Of a stretch of DNA of 41,482 nucleotides, positions 7,961 through 15,263 are shown piece after piece; position 1 is the first letter of the stretch, and every line of letters begins with the position of its first letter. This DNA comes from Betaproteobacteria bacterium (GTDB taxonomy: Bacteria > Pseudomonadota > Gammaproteobacteria > Burkholderiales > Thiobacteraceae), in assembly GCA_024641855.1 (NCBI GenBank), contig JAHECG010000007.1:22469-63950 (forward strand). Direction: 5' to 3'. The notes under the pieces are model-generated. The model ran no database searches. It was not told the origin of the DNA and worked only from the letters and a program-made list of their open reading frames with translations. The position numbers and the translations under genes are program-made.

Positions 7961-8389
7961 CTAGGCTTCGAGTACCGTTAACCACGTGTCGTGGAGATTG
8001 CAGACGCTCAATGCATAGATCGCACCGCTCTGACCGGACAATTTGAATTCAGAGATGGGGGCTTTATCTTTGGTGGGATCAAAAATGTGTTCGGCGATAA
8101 ATTTAAAGTCGTTATCTAAAATGACATGCTTGACAATCCAATGCTTACCCGGATCCATTGGGTGCGATGTCACGACTTGTACGCCGTCCGCAGTCTTTTC
8201 AATCATGGGGGAATGGGAACCGGCCTTCTTTGCCCAGCGTCCCGGTGAGTCCATGGTATAAAACAGGCCACCGGCTAATTTGTTTTTATTGATGTTTTCG
8301 CCCAAAGGACCTGCAAGAACGATTTTTGGCGCGATGATTCCGGTTGCTGCTCCGACCATGCCTAAACGAATGAATAAACGTCTGTCCAT
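7961..8389 (-). CDS. Exported superoxide reductase-like protein (neelaredoxin / desulfoferrodoxin iron-binding fold)
   Basis: A 142-residue protein. Its N-terminus DRRLFIRLGMVGAATG followed by a hydrophobic stretch and VLAG looks like a twin-arginine signal, so a folded metalloprotein in the periplasm is likely. The mature part matches the superoxide reductase iron domain. The five ligands of the Fe(His)4Cys centre can be placed at His59 (SHSPMI), His76 and His83 (HPMDPGKHWI), Cys130 and His133 (CNLHDTW), with spacing like that of known SORs. The normal Glu-Lys before the first His ligand (EKHVP) is Gly57-Ser58 here, so the catalytic lysine is missing. Such enzymes reduce superoxide to peroxide using external electrons; with this substitution the rate or substrate may differ. 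It is the first gene of a cassette with a cupredoxin and a cytochrome c. GGCAGGAG precedes the ATG. Confidence 0.87.
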   Translation of the reverse strand: MDRRLFIRLGMVGAATGIIAPKIVLAGPLGENINKNKLAGGLFYTMDSPGRWAKKAGSHSPMIEKTADGVQVVTSHPMDPGKHWIVKHVILDNDFKFIAEHIFDPTKDKAPISEFKLSGQSGAIYALSVCNLHDTWLTVLEA

Positions 8390-8458
8390 ATTTTTCTCCT
8401 GCCTTCTTTAGTGGATTGAAGTAGCTGCGGGCTTTTTTAGCTGCAGCGCCCTACTTGA

Positions 8459-8487
8459 TATAACAATGCTGCTGAAAAAATATTCCC
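8459..8487 (-). promoter_or_regulatory. Proposed ECF-type promoter of the SOR-cupredoxin-cytochrome operon
   Basis: Read on the minus strand: GGGAATA (8487-8481), a 16-base spacer, then GTTATA (8464-8459), about 70 bases before the SOR-like start codon. It repeats the element pair found ahead of the ECF sigma gene at 5381-5410. Linking it to that sigma factor is inference from motif sharing and proximity. Confidence 0.55.
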
Positions 8488-8770
8488 GTTCAATGCTAGT
8501 GGGATGAAATATCCAGCAGAAACAATAGTACCAAGAACGGGATTATCTTGATGGCATTTTTTAAATTTGTCGCTCATGCCGTAGCGTACTGGTGCTCAGT
8601 AGCGCATTAGCATGATGATTGTTATGCATTAAATCAGTTTGTTATATTCAGTTCGTGGGGGAGAGGCGAGTTTGGCGTATCGGTTAAGCGGCTGGTGATT
8701 AAGACCATTCGCATCGAAGTTGCAACGTTTCGGCCCGGCATTGATGAATTTAAATTACATAAAACGCGCA

Positions 8771-8800
8771 AAAAAATGGGGCCGATTGGCCCCATTTTTT
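8771..8800 (-). terminator. Rho-independent terminator of the slt-earP-efp operon
   Basis: AATGGGGCC and GGCCCCATT form a perfect stem around GATT, flanked by A6 on the left and T6 on the right. Transcripts from either strand end in a U-tract. It starts 18 bases past the efp stop codon and would insulate efp from the divergent region upstream of the SOR cassette. Confidence 0.9.
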
Positions 8801-8818
8801 GGACAGACAATAACGCGT

Positions 8819-9376
8819 TTAATCGTTGGCGCGACGACGATATTCGTGTGTGCGGGTATCGATTTCGATTTTATCGCCCGTCTCACAAAATGCCGGAACT
8901 TGAATTTCAAAGCCGGTCGAAATGCGCGCCGGTTTTAACACTTTGCCTGAAGTATCGCCACGGGCAGCGGGTTCGGTGGTGATTTCGCGAATGACCGAAG
9001 TTGGCATCTCAATCGAAATCGCTTTTTCGTTGTAGAACACGACTTCAACCTGCATACCGTCTTCTAAATAATGCAGGGTATCGCCCATGTTGTCGGCTTC
9101 GACTTCATGTTGCTCGTAGTCGGTGTCCATGAACACATACATGGGATCGGCAAAATAGGAGTAAGTGGCTTCGCGTCGCTCTAATACGACGGGGTCGAAT
9201 TTGTCGTCGGCTTTGTACACGGTTTCGCTGGGCGAACCGGTGAGCAAGTTTTTAAATTTAACTTTGACCACCGAAGCATTGCGCCCGGAGCGTGTGTATT
9301 CGGCTTTTTGCACCACCAATGGATCGTTACCGATCATAATTACATTGCCGGGGCGGAGTTCTTGTGCACTCTTCAT
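8819..9376 (-). CDS. efp: Translation elongation factor P
   Basis: A 185-residue tRNA-shaped factor that relieves ribosomes stalled at polyproline stretches. The N-terminal KOW-like domain, central OB domain and C-terminal OB domain are all present, ending in the family signature [17 protein letters not shown]. The tip of the domain I loop is SGRNAS with arginine at position 32. In bacteria with this form, Arg32 is rhamnosylated by EarP, and earP lies directly upstream, so the modification route is clear. Bacteria using the EpmAB lysine route have Lys34 instead. It is the last gene of slt-earP-efp, 41 bp after earP, and is followed by a strong terminator. Confidence 0.97.
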   Translation of the reverse strand: MKSAQELRPGNVIMIGNDPLVVQKAEYTRSGRNASVVKVKFKNLLTGSPSETVYKADDKFDPVVLERREATYSYFADPMYVFMDTDYEQHEVEADNMGDTLHYLEDGMQVEVVFYNEKAISIEMPTSVIREITTEPAARGDTSGKVLKPARISTGFEIQVPAFCETGDKIEIDTRTHEYRRRAND

Positions 9377-9417
9377 AACAGTACCTATTCATCAATCCAA
9401 AAGGGGAAAACCGCAGA

Positions 9418-10557
9418 TTATAACGGTTTTTGGCTAAATTTCACCAACTGACTGGCTAAGTCAGTTTGTCGCTCCAGCCCAGTTGCCCAACGCCGTGCAT
9501 GTCGAGTTAAGGCGGGGAGGGTAGCGACAAATCCAGGCCAAGTGAGCGCTGGGGCGTCGAATAGACCATTCCAGGCGCGCCAAAGCTCAGGCAACGCTTG
9601 GGTTTCGGGTGCAGCCAAGCAGTAAAGCGCTAAAAAAGCTTCCAATTTTTCTTGGTGCACCGTGTCATGTTGTGGATAGATGTGCCATATCAATGGTTTA
9701 GCGGCCAACTGCGCACGGATGAAAGAATCCTCACCGCGCACGAAATTGAGATCACACAGCCATAACAGACGGTCATACTCAGGTTGCGACAAAAAGGGCA
9801 GGCCGATGAGGGTGAGGTTGCCGTGGCAGATGCGTTTACCAGCAGATAGAGGTTCGACGCCAAGTGCGGTGGAGATGTCGCGGCTAAACGGTGTATCCGG
9901 TACTAGACACACGATCGGCTTCGTCGCGCTGCTCCATGCAGCGAGGAATGGGCTGATCGGTGCATGCGGATAGGCGAATAGGGAAAATAGGAGTGCGTCG
10001 GAGGGGGCAGTGATCCCCAGTTTTTTCCACCAAGCAGCTTGTGCCGTTGCGTCGGCTTGAAAGGCATCTCGTTCAGCGAATAAGCCGGCTTCTCGCAGCA
10101 ATCCGCCACTGGGTTTGGTGAATCCTGGGAAGAAAAAATATTTAGTCAGGGGTAGGCGTGGGTGGGGGGAAGGTAGACCGTGGTAGTTTGCAATCCAAGG
10201 CTCTGCGCTTAGATATTCCAAATTGATCCAGATGGGCTTTTCGTGCTGAGCAGCCATGGTGGCGATATAGCGCTCCGGCAAGGAACAGGCAAAAGCTTCG
10301 ATCACAACATCAGCAGGCACGATGTCGGAAAAGGGAGATACCCAATGCCGGATTTCGACACCAATCAGATTTTGGGTGTTGCAGTTGGGGTCGAGTTCAG
10401 GCGCTAATTTGGCAAAGCTGACGAGATCGTCTACCCAAAGGCGGACATGAAGTTGGTGCTCGCTCGCGAGTTGGCGCGCCAAACGCCAACACACGCCGAT
10501 ATCACCATAGTTATCGATAACGTTGCAGAAAATATCCCAATGCGTGCGCGGCTTCAT
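9418..10557 (-). CDS. earP: EF-P arginine-32 rhamnosyltransferase
   Basis: Transfers rhamnose from dTDP-rhamnose to Arg32 of EF-P, activating it. The 379-residue product has the family N-terminus WDIFCNVIDNYGDIGVCWRL, with Asp15 and Asp19 matching the aspartates reported as essential in other EarP enzymes. It also has the C-terminal nucleotide-sugar-binding segment NFVRGEDSFIRAQLAAKP with Glu276. Length and the two-domain GT-B layout are normal. The dTDP-rhamnose synthesis genes are not in this window. The gene follows slt by 33 bp and precedes efp by 41 bp on the same strand, so enzyme and substrate are probably co-transcribed. Confidence 0.96.
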   Translation of the reverse strand: MKPRTHWDIFCNVIDNYGDIGVCWRLARQLASEHQLHVRLWVDDLVSFAKLAPELDPNCNTQNLIGVEIRHWVSPFSDIVPADVVIEAFACSLPERYIATMAAQHEKPIWINLEYLSAEPWIANYHGLPSPHPRLPLTKYFFFPGFTKPSGGLLREAGLFAERDAFQADATAQAAWWKKLGITAPSDALLFSLFAYPHAPISPFLAAWSSATKPIVCLVPDTPFSRDISTALGVEPLSAGKRICHGNLTLIGLPFLSQPEYDRLLWLCDLNFVRGEDSFIRAQLAAKPLIWHIYPQHDTVHQEKLEAFLALYCLAAPETQALPELWRAWNGLFDAPALTWPGFVATLPALTRHARRWATGLERQTDLASQLVKFSQKPL

Positions 10558-10590
10558 ACGGCAGTTAGATGCTGCAGTGTTGATTTTGGG

Positions 10591-12564
10591 TTAAGGCTCG
10601 TCGCTAAAATCTTCCGGCTTGCTGCGTTTGCCGGGGATAATGCCGATGCGTTTTTTCAAGGAGGTGAGGGAGTTGCCAAAGCGGGCGGCATAGTAGGCGC
10701 TGTTGCTCATCACTTTTTTGACGTAGTCGCGCGTTTCATTGAAGGGGATCGATTCGATATAGGCCGCCGCATCCATGGGGTTGTTATCTTGCCAGCGGCG
10801 CGCGCGTCCAGGACCCGCATTGTAGGCGGCCGTGGCGAGTACGGCATTGCCGCTTAAAATATCTTGAACATGCTTTAAATAGTAAGTGCCAAGCGCGAAA
10901 TTGGTTTCTAGTTGATTGACTACGCCGGCATGGAAGCCTTTCATCCCCATTTTTTTGGCGACCCAGCGTGCGGTGGCAGGCATGAGTTGCATCATGCCGG
11001 AAGCACCGACACTGGATTTGGCAAGAGTCACGAATCGGCTTTCTTGGCGCACCAAACCATAGACCCAAGCATCATCCAAGTCTAGCGGCTTGGTGTAAGT
11101 TTGCATCGTTTCAAGGTGGGGTGCAGGATAGCGCAAACTGAAGTCATGCAACTGTTGCGTTCGGTCTGCACTGTTGATGGAACGGTCGTAGAGATCATTA
11201 CGGCGCGCGAGTTCGGCTGCTGCCAACAGTTGTTTGTCATCGGCTGTGCGAATGGTCCAGAGCCATTCGCGAATGGCTTCAAGACGCATATTTAAACGGA
11301 ATAAAGCTAAGGCACGTTGAAACGCAGGCATTGCTGCCGCAGTATTGACATCCATTTCAGTGGGTTTGTAGGTGATAGGAACAGGTCCGATCACGGCGCC
11401 TAATTCTTCATTCGCCAATTGGGCGTAAAAGTTGGTTTCGCGCGAAATTTGCAGAAAGATTTCATTGGCGGTTACGGCGTGGTTGCTGGCTTTCAGCGCA
11501 CGGGCTTTCCAATAGCGCCATTCAGTGCGACGTTGTTCGGATTCTGTCATGGCGTCGATTGCGGCGAGCAAATTGGGCCAGTCTTGCACTCGCATGGACG
11601 CACGGGCTTTCCAGCTCAATTGCAAATCATTCAGCGGAGCGCCTTTTGCATAGCCATACCAAGTGAGGGCGTTGGGCGCATGGCGGCGTGCCAAGTAGAG
11701 TGCAATTTGGCCGGATACATAAGCTTGGTCTTCGGTAGAAAACCGCGTTTTGATGGGTTCCCAATGACTAATCGCATTATCCGGATCGGTACGCGCGATC
11801 CGGTATACCGCAAACAACGTCAACTCACGCGCACCGCGGAGCGTGAGATCGGGTAAGTGCTTTTCCAAAAACCGTGCAGGATTCTCCGCCACCGATTCGA
11901 GCGCTTTTAAACTGCTTTGATAGGGGGGCGGCAAGTATTGCGTAATATAACGCGCCACGCTGACGTTACCGACTTCCAGCGCCAAACGCAGCCGCGCAAA
12001 TACGTCGTCTACGCTTAATAATTTTTCATCGGCCAAACGTTCGAAGACAGGATTGCAACTCGCAGGCAAATCGCTACCGGAGAACCATAGGCTCTTGGCT
12101 TCGTTAAGCGGGCTTAAATCGGTAGGAAAGCGCGTCAGTCGGGCTTGTAATTGATAACACGTGATTTCATTGTTTTCGTTGACCAGCTGCGGGTATTGCG
12201 CTTGGAATAATTCCCATCGTTGTTGTCGGCCCAAAGATTTTAGCCAATCGATGCGTAACCGATCGGATAAATAAGAGTCGCTATTTTTGGATAAAAAAGT
12301 TTGCACTTCATCCGGCTGGGCGTTATCGATGTTCAGCGTGAGTTGCCAATATTGCACGAGGGGTGCAAGCAGATGGTTTTGTAACTTCGCGGCATATTGG
12401 TCGAGGCGTGCGCTGTTATGCGCATTGAAGGCGTCACGCGCGGCAAGAAAATCATCGTCCGGCGCGGCAATAGCCGACGTGACAGTGTATAGCGACGCGA
12501 GTAGCGCGATGCAAATAAAACGCGTTGCGAGGGTTGTGATTCGACTTTGAAGAATTCTGCTCAT
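10591..12564 (-). CDS. slt: Soluble lytic murein transglycosylase (Slt70-like)
   Basis: Cleaves the MurNAc-GlcNAc bond of peptidoglycan with formation of 1,6-anhydro-MurNAc, in the periplasm. The 657-residue product starts with a signal peptide (about residues 1-35, ending SAIAAPD). A long alpha-helical superhelix (U and L domains) follows, then a C-terminal lysozyme-like domain with LVRQESRF (catalytic Glu508), GASGMMQLMPATA and ATAAYNAGPGR. I chose the ATG at 12564 because it begins the signal peptide. A further 96 codons remain open upstream to 12852, but they would overlap the divergent aldehyde dehydrogenase gene and look non-coding. The gene leads the slt-earP-efp operon and has no obvious functional link to EF-P modification. 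Confidence 0.93.
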   Translation of the reverse strand: MSRILQSRITTLATRFICIALLASLYTVTSAIAAPDDDFLAARDAFNAHNSARLDQYAAKLQNHLLAPLVQYWQLTLNIDNAQPDEVQTFLSKNSDSYLSDRLRIDWLKSLGRQQRWELFQAQYPQLVNENNEITCYQLQARLTRFPTDLSPLNEAKSLWFSGSDLPASCNPVFERLADEKLLSVDDVFARLRLALEVGNVSVARYITQYLPPPYQSSLKALESVAENPARFLEKHLPDLTLRGARELTLFAVYRIARTDPDNAISHWEPIKTRFSTEDQAYVSGQIALYLARRHAPNALTWYGYAKGAPLNDLQLSWKARASMRVQDWPNLLAAIDAMTESEQRRTEWRYWKARALKASNHAVTANEIFLQISRETNFYAQLANEELGAVIGPVPITYKPTEMDVNTAAAMPAFQRALALFRLNMRLEAIREWLWTIRTADDKQLLAAAELARRNDLYDRSINSADRTQQLHDFSLRYPAPHLETMQTYTKPLDLDDAWVYGLVRQESRFVTLAKSSVGASGMMQLMPATARWVAKKMGMKGFHAGVVNQLETNFALGTYYLKHVQDILSGNAVLATAAYNAGPGRARRWQDNNPMDAAAYIESIPFNETRDYVKKVMSNSAYYAARFGNSLTSLKKRIGIIPGKRSKPEDFSDEP

Positions 12565-12576
12565 ACCTGCTATATT
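12547..12576 (+). promoter_or_regulatory. Possible sigma70 promoter for the aldehyde dehydrogenase gene
   Basis: TTGAAG (12547-12552) and TATATT (12571-12576) with an 18-base spacer, about 45 bases before the ATG at 12622. It overlaps the 5' end of slt. The fit to consensus is moderate, so this is tentative. Confidence 0.35.
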
Positions 12577-12586
12577 AAGGGCTGCA

Positions 12587-12600
12587 GCGCAATATTGCGC
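12587..12600. promoter_or_regulatory. Perfect 14-bp palindrome between divergent slt and aldehyde dehydrogenase genes
   Basis: GCGCAATATTGCGC is its own reverse complement. It lies just downstream of the tentative -10 element for the dehydrogenase and between its start and that of slt. A dimeric repressor bound here could control one or both genes. No regulator gene is adjacent, so the binding protein is unknown. Confidence 0.5.
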
Positions 12601-12621
12601 ATGCGATAAGGATAACACACC

Positions 12622-14007
12622 ATGCCCTATGTCAGCCTTGATCCCGCGAGCAATAAAGTGCTGAAGACTTATACGAGTTGGAATTCTGCACAGCTGACGG
12701 GCGCGTTGGAAAAAGCCCACGCCGCCCAACAAGAATGGGCACAGACAGATTTTGCACGTCGCGCTGAACGATTGCGCGATGTGGCGATTTATTTGCGGGT
12801 GCATCGTGATCAATATGCTCAGTTGATTACGCAAGAAATGGGAAAATTGCAACGCGAAGCGCGTGCTGAAGTGGAAAAGTGTGCCTCGGGCTGTGATTTT
12901 TATGCGCAGAATGCCGAGGGTTACTTACGAGCGGAACCGGTAAAAACCGACGCAGGTAAAAGCTATGTTGCATATTATCCTTTAGGGGTGGTGTTGGCAG
13001 TCATGCCTTGGAATTTTCCTTTTTGGCAGGTATTTCGTGCCGCCGCTCCTGCTCTGATGGCGGGGAATGCGGTGGTGTTGAAACATGCTTCGAATGTCCC
13101 GCAATGCGCCCTGGCAATTGAGACCATTTTCCGGGAATGCGGTTTGCCATCGGGGCTGTTCACGACGCTGATGATCGAAGCAGATCAGGTGCAAGATGTG
13201 ATTGCGAGCCACGCGGTGCAAGCCGTGACGCTGACCGGTTCGGAAACCGCTGGGCGAGCAGTGGCAGCATGTGCAGGCCAGCATTTGAAGAAATGCGTAT
13301 TGGAACTCGGTGGTTCCGACCCTTTCATCGTGTTGCGCGATGCAGATTTGGAATTCACGACCAATATGGCGGTTGAATCGCGCTTTTTGAACTGCGGCCA
13401 ATCTTGTATCGCCGCAAAACGCTTTATTCTCGTACCGGAAATTGCAGATGCTTTTGTGCAAACTTTCCGAACTAAAGTGGAAGCGTTAAAACTGGGCGAG
13501 CCGATGCAAGACGATACGCAAATCGGTCCCATGGCGCGGCTTGATTTGCGAGAAGCTTTACATCATCAAGTGACTGACTCTATTGCACAAGGTGCGGTGG
13601 CGCTGACGGGCTGCACACCAGTAGAGCGCAATGGCAACTTTTACCCGGCCTCGATTTTGGATCACGTGACGGACAAGACGCGCGCGTATCATGAAGAGCT
13701 GTTCGGACCGGTCGCCATTATTATTCGTGCGGTTAGCGAAGATGATGCCTTGCAGATCGCCAATCAAACGCGCTTTGGCTTGGGTTCTTCCATCTGGAGC
13801 CAAGATGTGGCGCGCGCGGAGCTCCTGGCGACACGCATTCAAGCTGGCTGCACCTTTATTAATGGGATGGTGAAATCCGATCCACGCTTACCCTTTGGTG
13901 GCGTTAAAGCCTCAGGTTTTGGTCGGGAGCTGTCGCAACAGGGTATCCGTGAGTTTGTGAATGCAAAAACGGTTTGGATTCGACAAGTGCGTACAACATC
14001 GCGCTAG
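12622..14007 (+). CDS. NAD(P)-dependent aldehyde dehydrogenase, succinate-semialdehyde dehydrogenase-like
   Basis: Oxidises an aldehyde to the carboxylic acid in the cytoplasm. The 461-residue product has the ALDH fold with the PWNFPFWQVFRAAAPALMAGN cofactor region, the GSETAGR turn, the general-base motif LELGGSDPF (Glu228) and the catalytic cysteine in NCGQSCIAAKR (Cys262). The C-terminal LPFGGVKASGFGREL segment is also typical. The short form (about 455-460 residues) and these motifs resemble the GabD1/Sad-type succinate-semialdehyde dehydrogenases, but the substrate cannot be fixed from sequence. GATAAGGATAA precedes the ATG. No GABA or glutarate genes are nearby. The next gene starts 13 bp on, so the two may form an operon. 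Confidence 0.88.
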   Translation: MPYVSLDPASNKVLKTYTSWNSAQLTGALEKAHAAQQEWAQTDFARRAERLRDVAIYLRVHRDQYAQLITQEMGKLQREARAEVEKCASGCDFYAQNAEGYLRAEPVKTDAGKSYVAYYPLGVVLAVMPWNFPFWQVFRAAAPALMAGNAVVLKHASNVPQCALAIETIFRECGLPSGLFTTLMIEADQVQDVIASHAVQAVTLTGSETAGRAVAACAGQHLKKCVLELGGSDPFIVLRDADLEFTTNMAVESRFLNCGQSCIAAKRFILVPEIADAFVQTFRTKVEALKLGEPMQDDTQIGPMARLDLREALHHQVTDSIAQGAVALTGCTPVERNGNFYPASILDHVTDKTRAYHEELFGPVAIIIRAVSEDDALQIANQTRFGLGSSIWSQDVARAELLATRIQAGCTFINGMVKSDPRLPFGGVKASGFGRELSQQGIREFVNAKTVWIRQVRTTSR

Positions 14008-14020
14008 AACACGGAAATAG

Positions 14021-15250
14021 ATGCTGAATGCCATTTGGGCGGGGATGATTTTACTGGCTTGCGCTTTTGCGCTGGCTAACGCGTTGATGACGGGACAAGG
14101 CACGGTTTTCATCACGCTGGTGCAATCGCTGTTCGATTCAGCTAAAACGGGATTTGAAATTTCATTGGGCCTGGCTGGCGTAATGACCTTATGGTTGGGC
14201 ATCATGCGCGTGGCGGAGGCTGGCGGTAGCCTAGCGCTCATTACTAGTGCGCTGGCCCCTTTATTTAAACGCTTGATGCCCGAAGTGCCTGCACGTCACC
14301 CAGCGCAAGGCGCAGTGGTGATGAATCTTTCCGCCAATGTACTCGGTCTCGACAACGCGGCCACTCCCTTGGGCTTGGCAGCGATGCGCGAGCTGCAAAC
14401 GCTCAACCCGAAACCGGATACCGCCAGCAATGCGATGATTTTATTTTTGGTGTTGAACGCCTCTTCGGTCACGTTGTTGCCGCTCACGATTTTCGCTTAT
14501 CGTGCGCAATTGGGCGCGCAGGATCCGACCGATGTCTTTATACCGATTTTGATCGCCACATATTGTTCCAGTATGGCGGGATTACTGGCCGTTGCGCTGG
14601 TGCAGCGGATTAATTTATTGCATGGGGTGGTATTAAGCTATTTGGGTGGCATGGCGGCGGCGGTAGCCGGTTTAGCATGGTATTTCGGACGTTTGTCGGC
14701 GACAGAGATGCAGCACCAATCTGCAGTTTTTAGTAATGCGCTGTTAGTTGGCCTGATTGTGATTTTTATCGTCAGCGCTTTGCTACGGCGCGTTAAAGTT
14801 TATGAGGTGTTTATCGAGGGAGCTAAGGAAGGATTTCAAATCGCCGTCGGTATTATTCCCTATTTGGTGGCGATGTTACTCGCCATCGGCTTGTTGCGCG
14901 CGAGTGGGGCGTTAGAAGGCTTGCTGGGGGGTATCCGCTATTTCGTGCACAGCTTGGGTGGCGATACGCGCTTTGTCGAAGCTATGCCCACTGCGTTGGT
15001 CAAACCTTTTTCAGGTAGTGGTGCGCGTGCCATGATGGTCGAAACCATGCGCAACTACGGTGCAGATTCTTTTGCGGGCCGTTTATCCGCAGTGATTCAG
15101 GGTAGTACCGAAACGACTTTCTACGTGTTGGCGGTGTATTTTGGTTCAGTGGGAATACAGCGCAGCCGCCATGCAATTTCTTGTGCGTTGTTCGCAGACT
15201 GTGTGGGTGTAATCGCAGCTGTTTTTGTGTGTTACGCTTTTTTTGGCTAG
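14021..15250 (+). CDS. Nucleoside-recognition-domain membrane protein, SpmA-SpmB fusion
   Basis: A 409-residue integral membrane protein with many hydrophobic segments. The first half resembles SpmA, with NVLGLDNAATPLGLAAMRELQ followed by SNAMILFLVLNASSVTLLP. The second half resembles SpmB, with KEGFQIAVGIIPYLVAMLLAIGLLRASGALEG and the conserved KPFSGSGARAMMVE and IQGSTETTFYVLAVYFGSVG segments. In spore formers these are two proteins involved in spore core dehydration. The fused form is common in non-sporulating proteobacteria, where its role is unknown, probably transport of a small molecule. It follows the aldehyde dehydrogenase gene by 13 bp and ends 13 bp from the convergent EAL-HDOD gene. 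The name spmAB would describe architecture, not sporulation. Confidence 0.88.
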   Translation: MLNAIWAGMILLACAFALANALMTGQGTVFITLVQSLFDSAKTGFEISLGLAGVMTLWLGIMRVAEAGGSLALITSALAPLFKRLMPEVPARHPAQGAVVMNLSANVLGLDNAATPLGLAAMRELQTLNPKPDTASNAMILFLVLNASSVTLLPLTIFAYRAQLGAQDPTDVFIPILIATYCSSMAGLLAVALVQRINLLHGVVLSYLGGMAAAVAGLAWYFGRLSATEMQHQSAVFSNALLVGLIVIFIVSALLRRVKVYEVFIEGAKEGFQIAVGIIPYLVAMLLAIGLLRASGALEGLLGGIRYFVHSLGGDTRFVEAMPTALVKPFSGSGARAMMVETMRNYGADSFAGRLSAVIQGSTETTFYVLAVYFGSVGIQRSRHAISCALFADCVGVIAAVFVCYAFFG

Positions 15251-15263
15251 CGAATGCCGTGGT

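Larger units (their letters stand above)
8390..8818. other. Intergenic region upstream of the SOR-like cassette and downstream of efp
   Basis: These 429 bases contain the proposed ECF promoter of the cassette (8459-8487), a leader of roughly 60 bases with a strong ribosome site next to 8389, and the efp terminator (8771-8800). Between about 8490 and 8770 I see no gene; the short frames there lack ribosome sites and known motifs. Confidence 0.6.

Noticed and set aside
7961-8389. Identification of the SOR-like gene as SoxZ or SoxY
   Set aside because: The His/His/His/Cys/His ligand pattern with CNLH is that of superoxide reductase; SoxY's C-terminal GGCGG-type swinging arm is absent and no other sox gene is present.
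8695-8982. 95-residue open frame on the plus strand
   Set aside because: It runs through the efp terminator and antisense to efp; no ribosome site and no family pattern.
12565-12852. 96-codon N-terminal extension of slt
   Set aside because: It overlaps the start of the divergent aldehyde dehydrogenase gene, shows no domain, and hides the clear signal peptide that starts at 12564.
15151-15157. Another GGGAATA as a third ECF promoter
   Set aside because: It lies inside the SpmAB-like gene and has no GTTATA-like element 16-17 bases downstream.
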